Assembly (NCBI GenBank): GCA_903901015.1
Contig: CAIUPH010000054.1
Location: 1 to 64,000, forward strand
From: Candidatus Bathyarchaeota archaeon
GTDB taxonomy: Archaea; Thermoproteota; Bathyarchaeia; Bathyarchaeales; Bathycorpusculaceae
Direction of reading: 5' to 3'
DNA: 64,000 nucleotides
Positions 59,144 to 64,000 of this stretch are shown piece by piece. A program made the translations under genes and the position numbers. The number at the start of each line of letters is the position of its first letter. The first letter of the stretch is position 1. A model generated the notes under the pieces. The model was not told the origin of the DNA. It searched no databases and saw nothing but the letters and a program-made list of their open reading frames with translations.

Positions 59144-59284
59144 TCTACTCCCTCCTTTTACCGTTGATACTCCATATAATTTACCAAGGCCAAGGCCATT
59201 GCAACTAGTGTATAAGCTTTATGAGGCCATTGTATTCTAAAAATTTTACGCCAACACAAAAAACTGAAAAAGTTTTTGTTCACT

Positions 59285-59728
59285 TTATTTTTCCCAAATT
59301 ATGTGACCGTTGACTCCATTTTTCTCGTAGACTTCTAAGATTTGAGTACAAAAATCTTGAAGTGCCTTGTCATCGTTGGCTTTTGCCAATTCGTACAGTC
59401 GTATGAAAAAACGTTTACCGGATTCTGTTTGTTTGTAGTTTTTCTTAATAAAATTATGTTGAGCACATAAGGTTTCATCATTTTCTATTGTTGCCTTGCC
59501 ACCTTGGTCTTTTGGCTTTATGTGATCAACCTGTAATTCTTCACCGTTGGCAACACTACTACCACAAACAACGCATCGATAATTGTCTCTTTTCATAATG
59601 GCTTCTTTTTGCGCAGGAGTAAAATCCTCTAAGTCTCTTTTGACAACGAAATCGGGATCATATCTGTAAACCCCTTTTGCAACCTTAATAAGTAAACAAT
59701 CTTGCGATAGTCTTCTTATTCCTCTATA
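59285..59728 (-). pseudogene. 5'-truncated HNH endonuclease gene
   Basis: The C-terminal HNH domain (from ATG 59596) is complete: CVVCGSSVANGEELQVDHIK, DQGGKATIENDETLCAQHNF, and the end GVNGHIIWEK. Upstream the frame continues YRGIRRLSQDCLLIKVAKGV and YRYDPDFVVKRDLEDFTPAQ, matching the linker that in related archaeal proteins follows an N-terminal DNA-recognition part. At 59728 the frame meets the module B repeat and stops. The 103-residue HNH domain might still be made. Confidence 0.7.
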
Positions 59729-59773
59729 GGGGTAGGCACTTCGCTAAGGGGGTGGGTTGTATTGGCAGTTTTT
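59724..59773 (+). repeat. module B repeat, copy 2
   Basis: CTATAGGGGTAGG, CACTTCGCTAAGGGGG, TGGGTTGT and ATTGGCAGTTTT correspond position by position to 42697-42748. It abuts the truncated end of the HNH gene. Confidence 0.65.
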
Positions 59774-59883
59774 TGGGTCAAACCATGTTGAAAATCAACG
59801 TAGGCTCTAAAGAGTTAGGTGAGATTTGGGTAAAGTAAATAAATACTTGCATGTACCTCTCCGTTTAACTGGAGCAAAAATCA

Positions 59884-60975
59884 TTGCAGCCCCCCACTAA
59901 GCCAAAACTAACTTGGAAATCAGTGGTTTTTCCCTTGCTTGGAGTATTGGGGTTTTTCCTCTACATCTACCTGTTCCACGTGAACATTTTAGGCATCATT
60001 GCTACAGCCAAAAACGCTGATCCAGTCATCTACGCTGTGGCGATACTTTTCGGTTTGCTCGAAGTGTTTTTCTTCACGATTTCATGGCGTGTACTGGCTA
60101 ATTACCTCAAAATCAAAATAAGCGTTTTCAGAGCTTACCTCTACGTTTGGTACGGCATATACGTCGACACCATCGTTCCAGCCCAATCCGTAAGCGGAGA
60201 AGTAACCCGAACATACCTTTGCACACGAGACAAATGCGGCCCCTTCGGAAAAGTAGTAGCTTCACTCTTCGCCCACCGCCTATTAGGCATGGTTCTAAAC
60301 GTCGTGGCACTAATCGCGGGATTAGTGCTCCTAACCATCGGCGGCGAAGTCAACTCATTAATCTTCAACGCACTCATATTCGTCGCAGCCGCAATCATAG
60401 GAATAATCGGCTTAATGCTCACACTATCCTACAAACAACAATGGACCCTCAAAGTAATCAACTACATAACCAACTTAATCCACAAAATCACAAGAGGAAA
60501 ATGGGCACCAAAAAACCTCCAAGAACAAGCAACCGAAATCACCGGACACTTCCACGAGTCAATGGTGGAATTCAGCCACAACCCAAAAGCATTAGTTGGC
60601 TCAGTTTTCTTCCTCGTAGTCTCCTGGGCTTTCAGCTTAAGCATCCCATTCCTCGTATTCGAAGCTCTCGGACACCCCGTTACATGGAGCATAATCATCG
60701 TCACCTCAGCCATATTCTTAGCCATCAAAGCAATCCCGATAGGCATCCCGTTTGAAGTGGGACTCCCCGAAGCAGTCATGACAACGCTGTACATTTCGAT
60801 GGGTGTTTACGGTCCTTTAGCGGCCACAGCCACGATACTTGTGAGAATCATAACTTTGTGGATGCGTTTCTTCATCGGTTTTGGCGCTCAGCAATACCTT
60901 GAACTGAGACCCGCAGCAAACCATGGTGAACCTGCGGCAGAAACAGAAAAAACTAAAATCTCACCTCAACCGTAA
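59884..60975 (+). CDS. flippase-like/LPG synthase transmembrane domain protein (UPF0104)
   Basis: This 363-residue membrane protein starts at a TTG nine bases after GGAG. It has about eight helices, with family motifs TIVPAQSVSGEVTRTYLCTR near residue 95 and HRLLGMVLNVVALIAGLVLL near 128. AIKAIPIGIPFEVGLPEAVM is near 279. It belongs to the lysylphosphatidylglycerol synthase-TM/flippase-like group, which moves or modifies lipids or lipid-linked glycans. It ends 19 bases before the RimI gene. Confidence 0.88.
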   Translation: MQPPTKPKLTWKSVVFPLLGVLGFFLYIYLFHVNILGIIATAKNADPVIYAVAILFGLLEVFFFTISWRVLANYLKIKISVFRAYLYVWYGIYVDTIVPAQSVSGEVTRTYLCTRDKCGPFGKVVASLFAHRLLGMVLNVVALIAGLVLLTIGGEVNSLIFNALIFVAAAIIGIIGLMLTLSYKQQWTLKVINYITNLIHKITRGKWAPKNLQEQATEITGHFHESMVEFSHNPKALVGSVFFLVVSWAFSLSIPFLVFEALGHPVTWSIIIVTSAIFLAIKAIPIGIPFEVGLPEAVMTTLYISMGVYGPLAATATILVRIITLWMRFFIGFGAQQYLELRPAANHGEPAAETEKTKISPQP

Positions 60976-60994
60976 TATCCATTAGATAAGCAAA

Positions 60995-61444
60995 ATGGAA
61001 GTTAAAATCGAAACCGCAAACATCAAACTCCTCGACACACTCTATCGAATCGAACAGCAGTGCTTTGACCAGGAAGCTTTTAGCAAACGGCAAATCACCT
61101 ATTTACTCACCGACTACAACACCATTGCCCTCGTAGCCAAAACCGACAATGACATAGCGGGATTCATAATTGCACAAATGGAAGTTGAAGAAAACACCGA
61201 GTTCGGACACATAATAACCATAAACGTGACGCCGAACTTCCGACGCTACAAAGTAGCTACTAAACTTCTAGGCGAAATCGAGAATCTGTTAAAGCAAAAG
61301 GGCATAACAGAGTGCCGTTTGGAAGTCCGGGAAGACAACAACGCAGCCATAAAACTCTACCAAGCACTATGTTACCAGACAGTGGGCAAAATAGAAAATT
61401 ACTATGGCAAAAAACACGCTTTGTACCTCAAAAAAACCCTTTAA
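60995..61444 (+). CDS. rimI: RimI-like N-terminal acetyltransferase
   Basis: This 149-residue GNAT enzyme has a strand-helix start (DTLYRIEQQCFDQEAFSKRQ), the catalytic beta4-beta5 region IITINVTPNFRRYKVATKLL near residue 70 with an acetyl-CoA pyrophosphate loop (RRYKVAT), and REDNNAAIKLYQALCY near 112. In archaea it acetylates protein N-termini (Ard1/RimI). Downstream of the flippase-like gene and likely co-transcribed. Confidence 0.88.
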   Translation: MEVKIETANIKLLDTLYRIEQQCFDQEAFSKRQITYLLTDYNTIALVAKTDNDIAGFIIAQMEVEENTEFGHIITINVTPNFRRYKVATKLLGEIENLLKQKGITECRLEVREDNNAAIKLYQALCYQTVGKIENYYGKKHALYLKKTL

Positions 61445-61499
61445 AAATCAAACATGCAGCTGAGCTCTTATTCTCTTATGGAACAAACGTTTAAAAGAA

Positions 61500-61802
61500 A
61501 TGGTGCGTTTTGAAGGGGTTGGTGAGGAGATGGGAGAAACCCGAGGAAGGAAATCTAACGAGCAGACGCTTGTCCGAACCATCGTTGTTTTAATCCGCAA
61601 TACTACATGGCGATGCGGTAAACTTGAAAAATCCATCGTTAAGCACCTTTATAAGCGTCATGAAAACTTTGGCAAACCTGAAGTTTCAGTTAAGGAAATC
61701 ATGCTCAACTTGAACATTACCGGCGAAAAGAAAGATGAATGCCTCGATGCCCTGCGTAGGCTTGAGAAAAGAAACATCGTGAAAATAATTATGCCGCTTT
61801 AA
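61500..61802 (+). CDS. winged-helix-like regulator
   Basis: A protein of 90-100 residues: RTIVVLIRNTTWRCGKLEKS, HENFGKPEVSVKEIMLNLNI, then KKDECLDALRRLEKRNIVKI. The helix spacing fits a winged-helix DNA-binding fold. It starts at ATG 61500 or at ATG 61530, where a GGAG directly touches the start. The target is unknown. Confidence 0.6.
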   Translation: MVRFEGVGEEMGETRGRKSNEQTLVRTIVVLIRNTTWRCGKLEKSIVKHLYKRHENFGKPEVSVKEIMLNLNITGEKKDECLDALRRLEKRNIVKIIMPL

Positions 61803-61889
61803 TCTTCTCTTGTTTTTGTTTCAACCATTTCAACAAATTTTTATCGTTAACCATCTGAACTTGGTTTTATTCTTTAAAAAAAGAGAGAG

Positions 61890-63266
61890 CTACTTTAGCA
61901 GTTCCGCTTCAGTCGGCGGCTGCTTAATTAAACCGTGCTTCATCAAAAGCTCCGTTGATTCCCTGGCGTTTCTGATGATGGCTGAAGCGCGTTCATGCAA
62001 CTCCTGCCTGCTGGGCTTCACACGCGCCACACCCTGCTCGATGGATTTGAGTGCGCATGCGACGGCTTCCCGTGGAAAAACCTCCCATTCCTCCATCCGT
62101 GGCAAAATGTCTTTTTCATTTATGCCCCGTTCCTCAGCGAAGTTTGCAAGTTCCGTTGCCGCAGCAATGCACATGTCGTCGGTGATTGTTTTTGCTTTAA
62201 CATCTAATACGCCGCGGAAAATTCCTGGGAACCCCAAGCTGTTGTTTACCTGGTTTGGAAAGTCGCTTCTGCCCGTTGCAACGACGCGTGCGCCCGCATC
62301 TAGGGCGTCCCAGGGCCAAATCTCGGGAATCGGGTTGGCGCAAGCAAAAATTATTGCGTTGCTCGCCATGGATTTTACCCATTCTTTCTTTATGGTGCCT
62401 GGACCCGGTTTTGAAGCAGCAACTACTGCGTCCACGCCTTTGAAGGCTGCTGCGATGTCGCCTGTTCTGCCTTCGCCGTTGGTTTGTTGGGTTACATCAT
62501 ATTTCCAGGGGTCTTCTGCTTTGTTGATGTCTGCTCTGCCCTTGTAGATTACGCCTTTGCTGTCGGCGAGAATGATATTACCAGGTTTGATGCCCCATTT
62601 CATGAGCACGTAGGCTGTTCTGATGTTGGCTGCGCCTGAACCTACCAGTGTAATTAGGCTTTCTTTGGGTTTTTTGCCCACGATTTTAAACGCGTTAATC
62701 AACCCAGCCAAGATGACAGTGGCGGTTCCCTGCTGGTCATCATGCCAAACGGGTATCTGCATTTGCTCACGGGCTTTTTCTAGAACGTGGAAGCATTTGG
62801 GTTTCTCGATGTCTTCAAGGTTGATGCCGCCAAACGTCGGCTCCAATGCCTTGCAGACCTTGACGATTTCGTCGGGGTCTTTGGTTCGCAGGCAAATTGG
62901 AAAAGCGTCAACGCCGCCCAAGTACTTGAACAAGAGCGCTTTGCCCTCCATCACTGGCAACGCCGCTTCAGGACCAATATCGCCTAGCCCCAAAACCCGT
63001 GTGCCGTCGGATACTATGGCAACGTAGTTCCAGCGGTTAGTTAACTCGAAGGATTTGTCGGGGTCAGCTGCTATTTCGCGGCAGACTGCAGCTACGCCTG
63101 GAGTGTACCAGACTGCAAAGTCGTCGGTGCTTCTGATGGCGCATTTGGGGATAACCTGCATTTTTCCCTCGTAGAACCGGTGCATTGCGGGAGAGAGCTG
63201 CGCGGGTTTCTTGGCTTTTGCAAGCAGCTCTTCGACGGTGGGTTTGTTTTTTTCTGCGGAAACCAA
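61890..63266 (-). CDS. maeB: NAD(P)-dependent malic enzyme
   Basis: This 458-residue enzyme has the small N-terminal domain with AVWYTPGVAAVCREIAADPD near residue 48 and GTRVLGLGDIGPEAALPVME near 86. The catalytic lysine region includes MEGKALLFKYLGGVD, and VWHDDQQGTATVILAGLINA near 174 supplies metal ligands. The NAD fold is ITLVGSGAANIRTAYVLMKW near 205. It decarboxylates malate to pyruvate and CO2, or works in reverse, linking the C4 acids of the fumarate operon to pyruvate. Length is normal. Confidence 0.95.
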   Translation of the reverse strand: MVSAEKNKPTVEELLAKAKKPAQLSPAMHRFYEGKMQVIPKCAIRSTDDFAVWYTPGVAAVCREIAADPDKSFELTNRWNYVAIVSDGTRVLGLGDIGPEAALPVMEGKALLFKYLGGVDAFPICLRTKDPDEIVKVCKALEPTFGGINLEDIEKPKCFHVLEKAREQMQIPVWHDDQQGTATVILAGLINAFKIVGKKPKESLITLVGSGAANIRTAYVLMKWGIKPGNIILADSKGVIYKGRADINKAEDPWKYDVTQQTNGEGRTGDIAAAFKGVDAVVAASKPGPGTIKKEWVKSMASNAIIFACANPIPEIWPWDALDAGARVVATGRSDFPNQVNNSLGFPGIFRGVLDVKAKTITDDMCIAAATELANFAEERGINEKDILPRMEEWEVFPREAVACALKSIEQGVARVKPSRQELHERASAIIRNARESTELLMKHGLIKQPPTEAELLK

Positions 63267-63360
63267 AACATCCTTCTCCTATCCACCGCTAACGTGCGCA
63301 GGGTTTTAAGGATTTCCAACCAGCACACGCCAAACCACGCTTGCTGCACCACTTTTTGGG

Positions 63361-63600
63361 TCTTTATGTGGGAAAAACGGTTTTAAGGATACCACAAGAC
63401 TGCTTGCAACCTGCATCCTGTTTTGTGTTAGCAATATTTTTCCGCGCCTGTTTCAATGTGAGATAATCATTTTTCATCACATGCACTGCATGGGTCCATA
63501 TTGAAAGCGCCACGGTGTCCTTGTGAAGCCATGTATAGCTACCTTTTTTTCCACAAGAATCAATGAACAGCACAATGCAATCGGACACTAACATAGCCCA
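63361..63600 (-). repeat. dispersed ~250-bp repeat, copy 2 (decayed membrane/zinc protein)
   Basis: Closely similar to 16446-16695, starting with the same TCTTTATGTGGGAAAAACGG. In the frame corresponding to the 125-residue product of copy 1 there is a frameshift near the end of the hydrophobic segment and stops within the zinc-like tail. A second frame (63364-63657), ending YLTLKQARKNIANTK...KTVFPT, stays open. Confidence 0.6.
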
Positions 63601-63716
63601 AACCCAGCAAAGCAAACCATCTCTCACATCCAAAAACCCACACCCCCCAGCCCCCAATAAACTATTTTATCAAACAAAAACCATGCAAAACAAGCAAAAC
63701 ACAACAAACCAAAACA

Positions 63717-63727
63717 AAGTTTATATC
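63717..63727 (+). promoter_or_regulatory. TATA box of the 5S rRNA gene
   Basis: AAGTTTATATC lies about 30 bases before the 5S start in an A-rich tract, as expected for a strong archaeal promoter. Confidence 0.55.
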
Positions 63728-63752
63728 TCAAGAAAACGGGTAAGTGCAGGTC

Positions 63753-63867
63753 TGCCGGTCAAAGGGCACGGGTTCCACCTGATCCCATCCCGAACTCAGA
63801 AGTTAAACCGTGTTCCGTTTCCAGCTGTAGTGTGGTCTTAGGCCACGTGAACCTGGGAAAGCTGGCA
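63753..63867 (+). rRNA. rrf: 5S ribosomal RNA
   Basis: The terminal stem TGCCGGT (63753-63759) pairs with GCTGGCA (63861-63867). The conserved loop sequence CCTGATCCCATCCCGAACTC, followed by AGAAGTTAAACC, is diagnostic. The gene stands alone, without 16S or 23S in the window, as in many TACK archaea. A T-rich tract follows. Ends may be off by two or three bases. Confidence 0.95.
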
Positions 63868-63950
63868 ACATCCTTTCTCTTTAGTTTAACCGAGTTGTCA
63901 GCAAAAAAAGAGCTGAACAAAACCACGCGATCACTCACCCACCCACAACA

Positions 63951-63982
63951 TGCGGTTGGTTCAAATCCTGTCAGCCGCGCCA
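63951..63982 (+). other. tRNA 3'-half-like fragment with encoded CCA
   Basis: GGTTCAAATCCTGTC followed by CAGCCGC, G and CCA resembles a T-arm, acceptor 3' strand, discriminator and CCA. The T-stem has one mismatch and two wobble pairs, and no complementary 5' half is found in the preceding 100 bases. Probably a decayed tRNA or an integration remnant behind the 5S gene. Confidence 0.45.
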
Positions 63983-64000
63983 ATGAACCCACTCAACTCT

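Overview
The window is archaeal chromosome. It carries archaeal translation and replication genes (aIF1A with RIO1 and a Pno1/Dim2-type KH protein, aIF2-beta with DUF424, aEF-2, archaeal DnaG primase, an Obg-type TGS GTPase, archaeal UMP kinase), a tRNA-Trp with a canonical intron, a stand-alone 5S rRNA, and TATA-driven genes that mostly have good Shine-Dalgarno (SD) sites. The gene mix (DUF373, DUF424, archaeoflavoprotein, Beta_propel secreted protein, cis-prenyltransferase) points to the Thermoproteota/TACK side, most likely Bathyarchaeia. That placement is an inference from gene content and no tree was built.

Layout. 1-2.4 kb is an AT-rich, partly decayed foreign segment (GT2 glycosyltransferase, unknown protein, degenerate coiled-coil gene). 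2.5-24.2 kb is host: translation factors; a fumarate reductase FrdAB plus aspartase-type lyase operon with no membrane anchor; aIF2-beta/DUF424; cis-prenyltransferase; a VapBC pair; Obg GTPase; a secreted S53 peptidase; a ParB-like protein. About 24.3-35.6 kb is an integrated element. It has a tyrosine integrase with an N-terminal zinc ribbon, a primase-polymerase/SF3 helicase preceded by three or four tiny overlapping genes, a hairpin-rich non-coding block that could be the replication origin, many 20-180-residue proteins, a methyltransferase and a secreted beta-helix protein. No capsid or terminase is recognisable. The element ends just upstream of dnaG, whose start codon is anomalous.

35.7-64 kb is host again: dnaG, UMP kinase, a MacB-type ABC exporter, NUDIX plus an orphan contractile-tail sheath-like protein, a DinB-like protein, a secreted beta-propeller protein, a radical SAM enzyme, a P-type cation ATPase, aEF-2, an iron-sulfur flavoprotein/archaeoflavoprotein pair, an ABC-2 exporter, a Rieske ferredoxin, tRNA-Trp, a broken HNH nuclease gene, a flippase-like membrane protein, RimI, malic enzyme and 5S rRNA.

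Physiology suggested: anaerobic central metabolism around C4 acids (aspartate to fumarate to succinate; malate to pyruvate), flavin/ferredoxin redox proteins, and several secreted or surface proteins. Signs of genome flux are frequent: the integrated element, two modular short repeats next to truncated genes, a dispersed ~250-bp repeat, back-to-back 3'-end fragments of two housekeeping genes, and tRNA 3'-half fragments behind protein genes. The most unusual items are the lone sheath protein, genes with SD sites but no AUG/GUG/UUG start, the modular repeats, and the element's micro-gene clusters.
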